Assembly (NCBI GenBank): GCA_002354335.1 | Contig: DELI01000001.1 | Span: forward strand, 1,345-44,975 | DNA: 43,631 nt | Source: Sphingobacterium sp. UBA2700 | GTDB lineage: Bacteria > Bacteroidota > Bacteroidia > Sphingobacteriales > Sphingobacteriaceae | Reading direction: 5' to 3' | Shown: positions 1 through 8,728 of the stretch, piece by piece | Layout: the number at the start of each line of letters is the position of its first letter | Numbering within the stretch: position 1 is the first letter of the stretch | Made by a program: the position numbers and the translations under genes | The notes under the pieces: generated by a model | What the model saw: only the letters and a program-made list of their open reading frames with translations | What the model was told of the DNA's origin: nothing | The model's database searches: none

Positions 1-184
1 GGCAGCTCGTTTTGCTAGTAGTTAGTATTTAGTAGTTAGTATTTAGACCTAGGGCGGGATTAGATTTTAGATATTAGATATGAGAATCAAGACAAACTTC
101 AAAGAAATGCATGACCGCCATAGGTCTAAATACTAACTACTAACTACTAAGTACTAAGTACCAACTACTAACTACTAACTACTA
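1..184. repeat. Inverted heptamer-array repeat element (copy A)
   Basis: Positions 16-50 are five consecutive heptamers of the form TAGNNNT (TAGTAGT, TAGTATT, TAGTAGT, TAGTATT, TAGACCT). A second short run of TAGATNT units follows at 61-82. Positions 121-184 carry the same array in the opposite orientation, starting TAGGTCTAAATACTAACTAC. The two arms could pair into a long stem around a loop of roughly 70 bases. The same organisation recurs near 13.8, 38.0 and 43.2 kb. No coding sequence is visible, and the S9 peptidase gene starts 60 bp beyond the right arm. Confidence 0.8.
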
Positions 185-244
185 TAAAAATTGTTGTAAC
201 GAAATGCCTCTTATTCCTACTAATAGAGAAACATTGATTGAATT

Positions 245-2512
245 ATGAAACAACAGATTTTTACGATGGTATTTGTACTTTTGAGCATGTTAACAGCCAA
301 AGCCCAAATTATCGGCGATTGGAAGGGAGCTTTAGATGTTCAAGGGACATCTATGGACCTAGTCTTCCATATTAGCCAAGATGGAGAAGCATACAAAGCG
401 ACATTAGATATTCCAGCGCAAGGTGCCTCCGGTCTTCCGATGAGCGAGACCAAATTTGAAAACAATAAACTGACTGTAGCTATGGCGCAGGCTGGCTTTT
501 CTTATGAAGGTGAATTAAAGGGTGATCAGATTGAGGGGATCTTCAAACAAGGTGGAATGGAGTTTCCATTGAAGCTTAGTAAAACGAAAGTTTCCAAGCC
601 TGGTGACACCACGCTAGTATCTTCGAAAGCAGATTTAGAGAAATTAATCGCTTTAGATAAAGGCGATTTCAAATATCGCGTTGAAGATTATTTTGCGAAG
701 CCTAACTCTTCACAGTTTCAATTATCACCCAATGGTAAGTACATCTCTTATCGCGAAAAGGATGCTAATAACAAGCGCCATGTAATGATCAAAGAGGTGG
801 CTACCGGCAAGGTGGTTCGCGCGATCGAAGAAAAGGACGAGTTGATCCGTGGAATGGGATGGGTTAATGATGAGCGTTTAGTATATGTGATGGACCAAGG
901 TGGAAATGAGAATTATCACCTTTATGCTGTAAATATCGACGGTAGCAACAATATCGATTTAACACCATTTCCAGATGTTCAAGCTGGCATTTTAAATATG
1001 CTGAAGGAGCAGAAAGACTTCATCATCATTCAGATGAATAAGGACAATAAACAGGTTTTTGAGCCTTACAAAGTCAATATTCATACCGGCGAAATGACGA
1101 AGTTATTTACTAACACAGATCCGGCTAATGCGGTTGTAGGTTATGATTTCGATAAAGAAGGTAATCTTCGCGGCTACTCGAAAATGCACAACGGAATCAA
1201 TACGCAATATTTCTACAAAGCAAAAGGAAAGTCGGATTTTGAGTTATTCGGCACAGGTAAATGGGATGATACATTCTCGATATTAGCATTTAATTATGCA
1301 TCGAAAAATCCAGATGAGGCCTATGTATTAACGAATTTGGATTCTGATAAGGCACGTATTATCCTTTATGATTTCGGTACCAAGAAGATTATTAAAGAGA
1401 TTTATTCCAACAAGGATTATGATGCGACTATCCTTTCCTTGTCGCGCAAGCGCAATTGGGAGATCGATTTTGTGGGTTTTGAAGGGGAGCGCGTGGAGAT
1501 CGAGCCGATAAGTGCTACATTCAAGAAATTATACGATAAATTCAGTAAAGAGTTTCCAGGATACGAGTATTCTATTGTTGGGAAGACGGATGAAGAGGAT
1601 CAGTACTTAGTGATGGTGCAGAGCGATAAGCTTTACGGCCGTTACTACCATTTAGATGCGAAGTCGGGCAAAACAACGTTGTTGTACGATTTAATGCCAC
1701 AATTGAAAGAAGCAGATATGGCAGAAATGCGTCCAATCACGTTCAAATCGCGCGATGGATTGACCATTCATGGTTATATTACCCTTCCGAAGGAAGCCTT
1801 GGCTGGCAAGCGTGTTCCGTTGATCGTTAACCCGCATGGAGGTCCTCAGGGCGTTCGTGATAGCTGGGGTTTTAACCCGGAGACACAATTATTCGCGAGC
1901 CGCGGATATGCAACATTGCAGGTTAACTTCCGTATTTCCGGAGGATATGGTAAGGAGTTTTTACGTGCCGGATTTAACCAAGTAGGTCGTAAGGCGATGG
2001 ATGATGTGGAAGACGGTATACAATATGTAATTGAACAGGGTTGGGCGGATAAAGACAATATCGCGATCTATGGTGGTAGCCACGGGGGTTATGCGGTATT
2101 GAGAGGCTTAACGAAGACTCCAGATTTGTATAAAGCAGGGGTGGATTATGTAGGGGTGTCAAATATCTTTACCTTGTTGAACTCTATTCCTGAATATTGG
2201 AAGCCTTACAAAGAGATGTTATATCAAATTTGGTACAACCCAGACAAAGAGGATGAGGCAGCAATCGCGAAAGAAGTATCGCCACTATTCCATGTAGATA
2301 GAATTAAAGCTCCTTTATTTGTTGTTCAGGGCGCCAATGACCCTAGAGTAAAGATTGCAGAGGCGGATCAGATTGTGAAAGCGCTTCGCAGCAAAGGGGT
2401 AGACGTGCCTTACATGGTAAAATACGATGAAGGACATGGATTCCATAAAGAAGAAAATCAGATAGAATTCTATAAAGCAATGATGGGATTCTTCCGTAAG
2501 CATTTAAAATAA
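245..2512 (+). CDS. Secreted S9-family serine peptidase (prolyl oligopeptidase / acylaminoacyl peptidase type)
   Basis: This 755-residue protein should hydrolyse short peptides outside the cytoplasm. Residues 1-21 form a signal peptide ending AKAQ. Residues 22-115 are a small beta-rich module (GDWKGAL start) often seen ahead of Bacteroidota hydrolases. The middle resembles the S9 beta-propeller, and from about residue 510 an alpha/beta-hydrolase catalytic domain follows. The catalytic triad is visible as Ser612 in YGGSHGGY, Asp699 in GANDPR and His731 in EGHGF. The full-length triad argues for an active enzyme. The gene stands alone, with a repeat element upstream and a strong terminator 20 bp downstream. 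The exact S9 subfamily, and so the cleavage preference, cannot be read from sequence alone. Confidence 0.93.
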   Translation: MKQQIFTMVFVLLSMLTAKAQIIGDWKGALDVQGTSMDLVFHISQDGEAYKATLDIPAQGASGLPMSETKFENNKLTVAMAQAGFSYEGELKGDQIEGIFKQGGMEFPLKLSKTKVSKPGDTTLVSSKADLEKLIALDKGDFKYRVEDYFAKPNSSQFQLSPNGKYISYREKDANNKRHVMIKEVATGKVVRAIEEKDELIRGMGWVNDERLVYVMDQGGNENYHLYAVNIDGSNNIDLTPFPDVQAGILNMLKEQKDFIIIQMNKDNKQVFEPYKVNIHTGEMTKLFTNTDPANAVVGYDFDKEGNLRGYSKMHNGINTQYFYKAKGKSDFELFGTGKWDDTFSILAFNYASKNPDEAYVLTNLDSDKARIILYDFGTKKIIKEIYSNKDYDATILSLSRKRNWEIDFVGFEGERVEIEPISATFKKLYDKFSKEFPGYEYSIVGKTDEEDQYLVMVQSDKLYGRYYHLDAKSGKTTLLYDLMPQLKEADMAEMRPITFKSRDGLTIHGYITLPKEALAGKRVPLIVNPHGGPQGVRDSWGFNPETQLFASRGYATLQVNFRISGGYGKEFLRAGFNQVGRKAMDDVEDGIQYVIEQGWADKDNIAIYGGSHGGYAVLRGLTKTPDLYKAGVDYVGVSNIFTLLNSIPEYWKPYKEMLYQIWYNPDKEDEAAIAKEVSPLFHVDRIKAPLFVVQGANDPRVKIAEADQIVKALRSKGVDVPYMVKYDEGHGFHKEENQIEFYKAMMGFFRKHLK

Positions 2513-2531
2513 ACTGTTGTTAATTAATGAT

Positions 2532-2555
2532 AAAGCCCCTAATTTTAGGGGCTTT
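2532..2555 (+). terminator. Terminator hairpin after the S9 peptidase
   Basis: The arms AAAGCCCCTAA and TTAGGGGCTTT pair perfectly over 11 bp around a two-base centre. It sits 20 bp after the peptidase stop and 14 bp before nnr, so it probably separates the two transcripts. Confidence 0.8.
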
Positions 2556-2569
2556 GTCTATTTAACGCC

Positions 2570-4084
2570 ATGCCTATGAAAATTCTAAATCCTTCTCAAT
2601 TAAAACAGGTCGACGAGCAAACCATAGCGAATCAAGCAATAAATTCTTGGGATCTGATGCAACGTGCATCGGCCACCGTTGTGGCGTCGCTTTTAGATGA
2701 TTTTCCGGAGCTGCTCGAGAAGCCTGTTTATATCCTCTGTGGAAAAGGCAATAATGGTGGCGACGGTTTGGCTATCGCCGGCCTATTAAAAGCACTAGGT
2801 GCGACCGTAGAGGTTTATTTGATCGACGCTGAGCGGTACTCCGCAGACAATGCCGAAAACCAGGAGAAGTTAGGTCACGAAAGAATACGTATGTTCAATT
2901 TGGAAGATATTCTAGCCTTCGAGAGGGATGCTATTATCCTGGATTGTTTGTTTGGTTTTGGACTCAATACGGCTTTAAGCTCGGAATGGCGCGGGATCAT
3001 TGATCAGATCAACGCTGCAAGGGCCGTTCGCATTTCTGTAGATATGCCGTCTGGCTTGTCTTGCGAGACGCATATTACTGTGGATAGCCCCATCATAAGG
3101 GCGGATAGGGTATATACCTTTCAGGTTCCGAAGCTAAATCTATTGCTTCCGGAATATGGAGAATTCGCGAAATCGTTTAGCATTCTGGATATTGGGTTGG
3201 ATACTGAGGCTATGGAAGGGCAGGAAACGAACATGCATTATTTGACGGCAAAATCTGTCAAATCGCTTGTGCCTATTCGCTCTAAATTTAGCCATAAAGG
3301 AACTTTTGGACATGCACTATTGATTGGCGGGAGCTATGGAAAGATGGGAGCGATGCTGTTGGCTTCCAAAGCAGCACTAAGAACTGGCTGTGGGTTGGTA
3401 TCCGTTGGGATTCCGAATTGCGGAACGAGCATAGTACAAACTGCCTTTCCCGAAGCAATGGTCTTTGCCGATGCCGCTGAACTATCCTTACGCGATTTCA
3501 ATTTCCCGACTGATCTTACCGCTATCGGAATGGGTGTAGGGATGGGGACGGATGAGCTAACAGTTCGAGGTTTTGCCATCTATCTGCAGTCATTGCCAGA
3601 GAACGCCAAACTGATACTGGATGCAGATGCCTTGAATATTCTGGCACAGCAAGTAAGCCTATTGCAGGCCTTGCCTGCGGAAACTATTTTATCTCCACAC
3701 CCGAAGGAGCTGAGTCGTTTGATCGGTACGTGGGATAATGATTACGAGAAGCTTTCAAAGGCGAAAATATTTGCTTCCGAGCATCAAGTGTTTCTGATTA
3801 TTAAAGGTGCGAATTCGGTATTGGTCTGTCCGGATGAAAGCTTATATTTCAATTCTACGGGGAACCCAGGTATGGCGACCGGTGGGAGCGGCGATGTGTT
3901 GACAGGGATCTTAACCAGCCTTCGTGCGCAGGGGATGTCGGCAAAAGACACCGCAATATTGGGGATGTATCTGCATGGTCTCGCTGGAGATATTGCGTCG
4001 CGGGAGACAGGAGAGGCGAGTCTTATCGCTTCGGATATCATCAACAACCTAGCTAATGCTTTTCAGGACTTGATGGACAGCTAA
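2570..4084 (+). CDS. nnr: Bifunctional NAD(P)H-hydrate epimerase / ADP-dependent NAD(P)H-hydrate dehydratase
   Basis: The protein repairs hydrated NADH and NADPH: the N-terminal YjeF domain epimerises R-NAD(P)HX and the C-terminal ribokinase-like domain dehydrates the S form using ADP. Its 504 residues match the length of the fused enzyme. Epimerase motifs include GKGNNGGDGLAIA near residues 59-71 and DCLFGFGL. Dehydratase motifs include GGSYGKMGAM, LDADALN, SPHPKELSRL and TGGSGDVLTG, which holds the catalytic Asp. A second ATG two codons in (2576) is an equally possible start. The stop codon lies only 3 bp from that of convergent rnhA, so the two transcripts must overlap at their 3' ends. 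Confidence 0.95.
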   Translation: MPMKILNPSQLKQVDEQTIANQAINSWDLMQRASATVVASLLDDFPELLEKPVYILCGKGNNGGDGLAIAGLLKALGATVEVYLIDAERYSADNAENQEKLGHERIRMFNLEDILAFERDAIILDCLFGFGLNTALSSEWRGIIDQINAARAVRISVDMPSGLSCETHITVDSPIIRADRVYTFQVPKLNLLLPEYGEFAKSFSILDIGLDTEAMEGQETNMHYLTAKSVKSLVPIRSKFSHKGTFGHALLIGGSYGKMGAMLLASKAALRTGCGLVSVGIPNCGTSIVQTAFPEAMVFADAAELSLRDFNFPTDLTAIGMGVGMGTDELTVRGFAIYLQSLPENAKLILDADALNILAQQVSLLQALPAETILSPHPKELSRLIGTWDNDYEKLSKAKIFASEHQVFLIIKGANSVLVCPDESLYFNSTGNPGMATGGSGDVLTGILTSLRAQGMSAKDTAILGMYLHGLAGDIASRETGEASLIASDIINNLANAFQDLMDS

Positions 4085-4087
4085 ACT

Positions 4088-4594
4088 TTAGATGTCCATT
4101 CCTTTTTGCATCTCCACTTCAAATACAGAGTCAATCTTCCAGTTGGCTTTGTCTTTGGATGCTTTTACCGCCAGTTGATCGCAGCGCTCGTTCAGGGGAT
4201 GCCCAGCATGGCCTTTGACCCATACCAACTTCACTTTATGGAGTTTGTATAAGGACATTAATCGCATCCATAAATCCTTATTCTTTTTACCCTGAAATCC
4301 TTTTTGAATCCAGCCGTAAACCCATTTCTTATCGATTGCATCGATGACATACTTGGAGTCGGAAAAGATAGTGACCTGCTGATTGATGCTTTTCAAAGCT
4401 TCTAAACCGATGATCACAGCGAGTAATTCCATGCGGTTATTCGTGGTCTTGCGAAAGCCTCCGGAGAACTCTTTCTCAATAAGTTTGCCTTGATATTCAG
4501 GATTTGACCCTGTATAGATCGTTCGTAAGATGGTTCCATAGCCACCAGGACCAGGATTTCCACTTGAAGCACCGTCGGTATAAAGTTCAATCAT
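4088..4594 (-). CDS. rnhA: Ribonuclease HI
   Basis: This cytoplasmic endonuclease cuts the RNA strand of RNA-DNA hybrids during replication and R-loop removal. The 168-residue protein carries the four metal-binding acidic residues: Asp7 in YTDGASSGNPGPGG, Glu56 in NNRMELLAV, Asp79 in FSDSKYV and Asp139 in NERCDQLA. The late histidine lies in WVKGHAGHPLNE. The length is close to the 155-residue E. coli enzyme plus a short tail. It lies 15 bp downstream of the FUSC-like membrane gene on the same strand and has its own -7-like element directly before the ATG. Confidence 0.96.
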   Translation of the reverse strand: MIELYTDGASSGNPGPGGYGTILRTIYTGSNPEYQGKLIEKEFSGGFRKTTNNRMELLAVIIGLEALKSINQQVTIFSDSKYVIDAIDKKWVYGWIQKGFQGKKNKDLWMRLMSLYKLHKVKLVWVKGHAGHPLNERCDQLAVKASKDKANWKIDSVFEVEMQKGMDI

Positions 4595-4599
4595 TATCG

Positions 4600-4607
4600 C
4601 AAAAATA
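4600..4607 (-). promoter_or_regulatory. Possible -7 element (TATTTTTG) for rnhA
   Basis: TATTTTTG fits the Bacteroidota -7 consensus TAnnTTTG and ends only five bases before the rnhA ATG. Transcription from it would give an almost leaderless mRNA. No clear -33 box is visible, and the element lies in the 15-bp gap after the upstream gene. Confidence 0.35.
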
Positions 4608-4609
4608 CG

Positions 4610-5155
4610 CTAATTTCCCGAATTAGGAGCAGTCCAATCGTCTAAGTACTTCTCCATGAGGTAATGCTTTATGCCTGAGGTGATAATAACGATAGCAAGA
4701 CCAATGATACATCCGACCCCGGTAGAAACGGCACGATAGATAGGCGTGTAGGCGATTTGCGTATGATGCGGTTCAATCATGATGATGAGTAAAGCAACAA
4801 TCGCAACGCGCGCCATATTCATAATATTGAATACCCGGCAGCAGATAATGGTTAGGACAATCCCTGCGCCGATAGAGTACACCGATTCGGGAAGTATCCA
4901 AACGCAGATCATGGCTACGCTGGAGCCTATGAAATTGGATTTGAACCGTTCGATGGAAAGTCTTTTGGAGTCTTTTTCCTCAGGCGAGATGACCAGGATA
5001 ATTGAGAGCAATGCCCAAAAGATCTCAAATTCACGATAGCGATTATACAATAAATAGCCAATGGAGAATCCAAGTAGACACCGGATGACATAAATTAATA
5101 ATGGGGATGTTACTAGTTTTCGAACGATTTGCTTTGTAACAGTTGCTGCTCTCAT
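4610..5155 (-). CDS. FUSC / aromatic acid exporter-like integral membrane protein
   Basis: A 181-residue membrane protein with about five hydrophobic helices, at roughly residues 18-36, 45-60, 75-90, 92-110 and 113-160. The helix pattern and the internal basic stretch EEKDSKRLSIERFKSNFIGS resemble the N-terminal half of FUSC / DUF939-type proteins, which are linked to efflux of aromatic acids. There is no cytoplasmic C-terminal domain, so if it is a transporter subunit it is a short one. Substrate and function are not shown by the sequence. It is followed by rnhA after 15 bp. The family call is by pattern only. Confidence 0.7.
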   Translation of the reverse strand: MRAATVTKQIVRKLVTSPLLIYVIRCLLGFSIGYLLYNRYREFEIFWALLSIILVISPEEKDSKRLSIERFKSNFIGSSVAMICVWILPESVYSIGAGIVLTIICCRVFNIMNMARVAIVALLIIMIEPHHTQIAYTPIYRAVSTGVGCIIGLAIVIITSGIKHYLMEKYLDDWTAPNSGN

Positions 5156-5160
5156 TACCG

Positions 5161-5168
5161 CAAAAATA
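5161..5168 (-). promoter_or_regulatory. Possible -7 element (TATTTTTG) for the FUSC-like gene
   Basis: This is the same TATTTTTG placed five bases before the ATG as at rnhA. The shared context GCGTATTTTTGCG ends in TAATGA in both genes. Confidence 0.35.
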
Positions 5169-5195
5169 CGCCTTGTTATCCAGTATAAAAAGAAA

Positions 5196-5222
5196 AAGCC
5201 ATCCGATTAAACGAATGGCTTT
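5196..5222 (-). terminator. Terminator of lon
   Basis: The arms AAAGCCAT and ATGGCTTT pair around an 11-base loop. On the minus strand the hairpin is followed by TTTTTCTTTTTAT, a good uridine run. It lies 26 bp after the lon stop codon. Confidence 0.8.
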
Positions 5223-5247
5223 CACTTTTGATTTTATGCTGACAAGC

Positions 5248-7713
5248 TTATTTTGCTTCTTCGCGCAATAGCTTCTTCGCGTTCTTGACTTTAGTATCTA
5301 ACAAGGCTAGTTTAACGACTTCCTTCATGTCGGTTACATAATGGAATTTCAAGTCTTTTACGTAGTCTTCTTTGATCTCCTGTATATCTTTTTGATTGCT
5401 TTTGCAAAGGATGATTTCCTTGATGTTTGCACGTTTGGCAGCCAGGATCTTTTCTTTGATTCCACCTACCGGAAGAACCTTGCCACGTAGCGTAATCTCG
5501 CCCGTCATCGCTAGTTTTTCTTTCACTTTGCGTTGGGTAAACAGGGATGCTAAGGCTGTTAGCATCGTAATACCTGCGGAAGGGCCATCTTTTGGAGTAG
5601 CACCTGCCGGAACGTGGATATTGACATCCCATTGGTCGAATACCGCATAGTCAATACCGAATTCTTCCGCATGCGAGCGCAAATACGCCATCGCAATCGC
5701 TGCAGATTCTTTCATCACATCACCTAAGTTACCTGTAAGGCTTAACTTACCTTTACCGGGACTTAAGCTCGACTCGATAAATAGAATATCACCACCAACA
5801 GAAGTCCATGCTAGGCCCGTAACCACACCTGCGATATCGTTATTCTCATAGAGGTCCTTATCAAAGATAGGAGCACCTAAGATTTCTTCAATATCAGAAG
5901 CCGAAAGAATCGGATTGTATTCTTTTTCCATCACAATGCGCGTCGCAACACCACGAACGATGGATCCAATCTTCTTCTCTAGTCCACGTACGCCAGACTC
6001 TCTCGTATATTCTTCGATGATCTTCTCAATCATCTTCGGTTTTAAGTTGATGTCTTTAGCTTGTATACCGTGCATTTCGCGCTGCTTCGGCAATAAGTGC
6101 TTCTTAGCAATTTCAATCTTTTCCTCAATCGTATATCCATTGACTTCAATAATCTCCATACGGTCTAATAAAGCCGGCTGTATACCGTTCAGCGAGTTCG
6201 CTGTAGCGATAAACATCACCTTCGATAAATCGTACTCCATCTCCACATAGTGATCATAGAAGTTGGTGTTTTGTTCTGGATCTAAGACCTCCAATAATGC
6301 TGATGAAGGATCGCCTTTGAAGTCGGAACCAATCTTGTCGATTTCGTCCAACACAAATACCGGATTGGACGCACCGGCCTTTTTCAAAGACTGAATAATA
6401 CGGCCCGGCATAGCACCAATATAGGTTTTACGGTGTCCGCGAATCTCCGCTTCATCCCTCACACCACCCAATGCCATACGCGTGTATTTTCTTCCTAAGG
6501 CTCTTGCGATAGACTTTCCTAGGGATGTTTTACCAACCCCCGGAGGCCCTACAAGGCATAGAATAGGAGCCTTCATATCGTTTTTTAGCTTTAATACCGC
6601 TAAGTATTCAATGATACGCTGTTTTACTTTTTCTAAACCGTAGTGATCTTTGTCTAATATTCTTTCTGCGCGCTTTAAGTCAAAGTTATCTTTTGTGTAT
6701 TCTGCCCATGGAAGGTCAAGTAATAATTCCAGATAGTTCAACTGCACAGAGTAATCTGCTGCTGCAGGATTAATACGCGCAAGCTTTTCCAATTCCTTTG
6801 CAAAATGCTTGGCAACATCCTCCGGCCACTTCTTGTTTTTTCCTCGTTTCTTCAGCTCTTCCAGTTCTAAATCAGGAGTACTACCGCCCAATTCTTCTTG
6901 GATAGTCTTCAATTGTTGGCTTAAGAAGTAATCGCGTTGTTGTTTATCTAGATCCACACGAACCTTATTCTGGATTTGATTCTTCAATTCCAGCATTTGG
7001 ATCTCGGTAGTCAAGTGCTCCAAAAGTTGCTTCGCACGTTTGACGAAGTCTTTATTTTCTAGTAAGTCTTGCTTGTCCTCTAATTCTAAAGAAAGATTCG
7101 AAGCAATAAAATTCACTAAGAAAGTCGGACTCTCAATATTCTTAATCGCAATACCAGCCTCACTTGGAAGGTTTGGTGATAGTTGAATAATCTGTAATGC
7201 AAGTTCTTTTACCGAAGCAATAAGCGCCTTAAATTCCTTCGTATTGGTTTTAGGCTTATCCTCCGGAAACTTCTCTACCTTTGCCGTCATATACGGTTCA
7301 GACTGCACCAGTTCTAGTAAACGGAAGCGTTGTTTACCTTGGATAATAACTGTCGTATTACCATCAGGCATTTGGAGAATTTTGATGATATGTGCGACTG
7401 TGCCGACTTTGTGCAACTGCTCAAAGGTCGGGTCTTCCACAATCATATCTTTTTGAGAGACAACTCCAATGGCGCGATCTCCTTTATAGGCATCTTTGAT
7501 CAACTTTATTGATTTATCTCTACCCACCGTGATAGGGATCACAACGCCCGGGAACAATACGGTGTTGCGGAGGGGCAGAATTGGCAATACTTCGGGTATT
7601 TCGGCATTGCGCATTTCCTCCTCATCCTGTTGAGTTAACAGCGGGAAGAATTCCGTTTCCTCGTTAATGATGGGTAATGTTTGGTCAAAGTTGAATGCGT
7701 TGAATTTACTCAT
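5248..7713 (-). CDS. lon: ATP-dependent protease Lon (LonA type)
   Basis: Lon is the homo-oligomeric cytoplasmic AAA+ protease that degrades misfolded and selected regulatory proteins. The 821-residue protein has the LonA layout. The LON substrate-binding domain spans about residues 43-240 (LPILPLRNTVLFPGVV), followed by a helical linker. The AAA+ module has Walker A GPPGVGKT near residues 387-394 and Walker B VFVLDEIDK. The protease domain carries the Ser-Lys dyad Ser712 (GPSAG) and Lys755 (GGIKEK). It is a single-gene transcript divergent from the TPR gene. Upstream is a strong sigma-54-type promoter match, unusual for lon. Confidence 0.98.
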   Translation of the reverse strand: MSKFNAFNFDQTLPIINEETEFFPLLTQQDEEEMRNAEIPEVLPILPLRNTVLFPGVVIPITVGRDKSIKLIKDAYKGDRAIGVVSQKDMIVEDPTFEQLHKVGTVAHIIKILQMPDGNTTVIIQGKQRFRLLELVQSEPYMTAKVEKFPEDKPKTNTKEFKALIASVKELALQIIQLSPNLPSEAGIAIKNIESPTFLVNFIASNLSLELEDKQDLLENKDFVKRAKQLLEHLTTEIQMLELKNQIQNKVRVDLDKQQRDYFLSQQLKTIQEELGGSTPDLELEELKKRGKNKKWPEDVAKHFAKELEKLARINPAAADYSVQLNYLELLLDLPWAEYTKDNFDLKRAERILDKDHYGLEKVKQRIIEYLAVLKLKNDMKAPILCLVGPPGVGKTSLGKSIARALGRKYTRMALGGVRDEAEIRGHRKTYIGAMPGRIIQSLKKAGASNPVFVLDEIDKIGSDFKGDPSSALLEVLDPEQNTNFYDHYVEMEYDLSKVMFIATANSLNGIQPALLDRMEIIEVNGYTIEEKIEIAKKHLLPKQREMHGIQAKDINLKPKMIEKIIEEYTRESGVRGLEKKIGSIVRGVATRIVMEKEYNPILSASDIEEILGAPIFDKDLYENNDIAGVVTGLAWTSVGGDILFIESSLSPGKGKLSLTGNLGDVMKESAAIAMAYLRSHAEEFGIDYAVFDQWDVNIHVPAGATPKDGPSAGITMLTALASLFTQRKVKEKLAMTGEITLRGKVLPVGGIKEKILAAKRANIKEIILCKSNQKDIQEIKEDYVKDLKFHYVTDMKEVVKLALLDTKVKNAKKLLREEAK

Positions 7714-7770
7714 ATGTTCATATATCGTTTTGCCGACATCTTGTCAGACGATTCGGCGATAAATATCTTA

Positions 7771-7790
7771 TTATAGTTGTATCACTATAA
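7771..7790. promoter_or_regulatory. Palindrome at the predicted lon transcription start
   Basis: TTATAGT and ACTATAA form a perfect inverted repeat separated by six bases. It begins one base downstream of the sigma-54-like -12 box and covers the predicted lon start point near 7780. It could be a protein-binding site or a 5' mRNA hairpin. Confidence 0.5.
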
Positions 7791-7807
7791 TGCAACAGCA
7801 GTGCCAA
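7791..7807 (-). promoter_or_regulatory. Sigma-54 (-24/-12) promoter match upstream of lon
   Basis: The minus strand reads TTGGCAC, five bases, then TTGCA. The GG and GC doublets are 12 positions apart, as in enteric glnAp2, and both boxes agree with the RpoN consensus TGGCAC-N5-TTGCW. The expected start is near 7780, giving a leader of about 67 bases to the lon ATG. No TAnnTTTG element was found in the rest of the leader. Confidence 0.55.
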
Positions 7808-8053
7808 GGCTAAATTTTTGGTATTATTTATGCTAATGAAGGGTAATTACTGTTAAATCGTCAGTTATGGCCGTTCATTGACAGCGCGTTATTTACGCAA
7901 AGGTAAGTCAATTATGGTAAAATGTGGAAATGTTTATAACTATTGATTGTAGCCTTAAACTATTTAACAGATTTTTACTCTATGCAGTAGTAGACTGTTC
8001 TTACACTCAACGAAAAACAATTAGAAATGAATATTAATAAAATCAATACACAG

Positions 8054-8695
8054 ATGAAGTCTTTAAAAATTGGATTAGCCACAGTAGCATTAGCACTTAG
8101 TACAGTAGCTGTACAAGCACAGGAGAAGCAACATAGTGACCCAAATGTTCGTGCGGGGGAGAAAGCACTATTGGATGGAGATTTTAAAACTGCTGCAGCG
8201 CAATTTGAAAAAGCACTTCCAACTTCCGGAACAGATCCTGATGTAGTGTATTTATTGGGTTATTCGCAGTTCCAAAACGGCGACTACAAGAAATCAATCG
8301 GTTCTTTCAATAAAGTAATCGGTTTAGACGCTAAAAATGTACATGCTTACTACTACAAAGCAAAAGCGAACAACAACATCGCTGTAAACCGCGAGTTAAA
8401 ATTGAAAGAGTCGGAGCGCGAAGCATTATTGAAATCTGCTATTGCTGACTATACAAAAGCAATCGCGATCAATGCAAATGATGCGAAATTATATCAAAAC
8501 CGTGCGATCGCTTACCGTGACTTAGGAATTTTAACAGGTACTAAATCGTCAGCGAATTACAACAAAGCGACTGCTACAGATGCATACAACAAAGCAGTGA
8601 CAGATTACGAAAAAGTATTAAGCTATGACGCTTCTCGTAAGGATATCCAAACGGAAGTTAAAAAAGCGAAAGTTTATCGTGATAACTTGAAATAA
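8054..8695 (+). CDS. Secreted tetratricopeptide-repeat protein
   Basis: The chosen start (8054, MKSLKIGL) gives 213 residues with a clean signal peptide ending QAQ. An ATG at 8027 would add nine polar residues in front of it. Three to four TPR-like helical pairs follow, e.g. AGEKALLDGDFKTAAAQFEKAL, PDVVYLLGYSQFQNGDYKKS and AYYYKAKANNNIA, with alternating aromatic and alanine positions. TPR proteins of this kind act as periplasmic scaffolds. No catalytic motif is present. Transcribed away from lon and closed by a strong terminator, it stands alone. Confidence 0.85.
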   Translation: MKSLKIGLATVALALSTVAVQAQEKQHSDPNVRAGEKALLDGDFKTAAAQFEKALPTSGTDPDVVYLLGYSQFQNGDYKKSIGSFNKVIGLDAKNVHAYYYKAKANNNIAVNRELKLKESEREALLKSAIADYTKAIAINANDAKLYQNRAIAYRDLGILTGTKSSANYNKATATDAYNKAVTDYEKVLSYDASRKDIQTEVKKAKVYRDNLK

Positions 8696-8728
8696 GTCTG
8701 GAATTTAGATATCAGACATTAGACATAA

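Noticed and set aside
5312..5632. A 106-codon ORF within lon on the same strand
   Set aside because: It is another frame of the intact lon gene and carries no recognisable motif. The lon frame has its catalytic dyad here.
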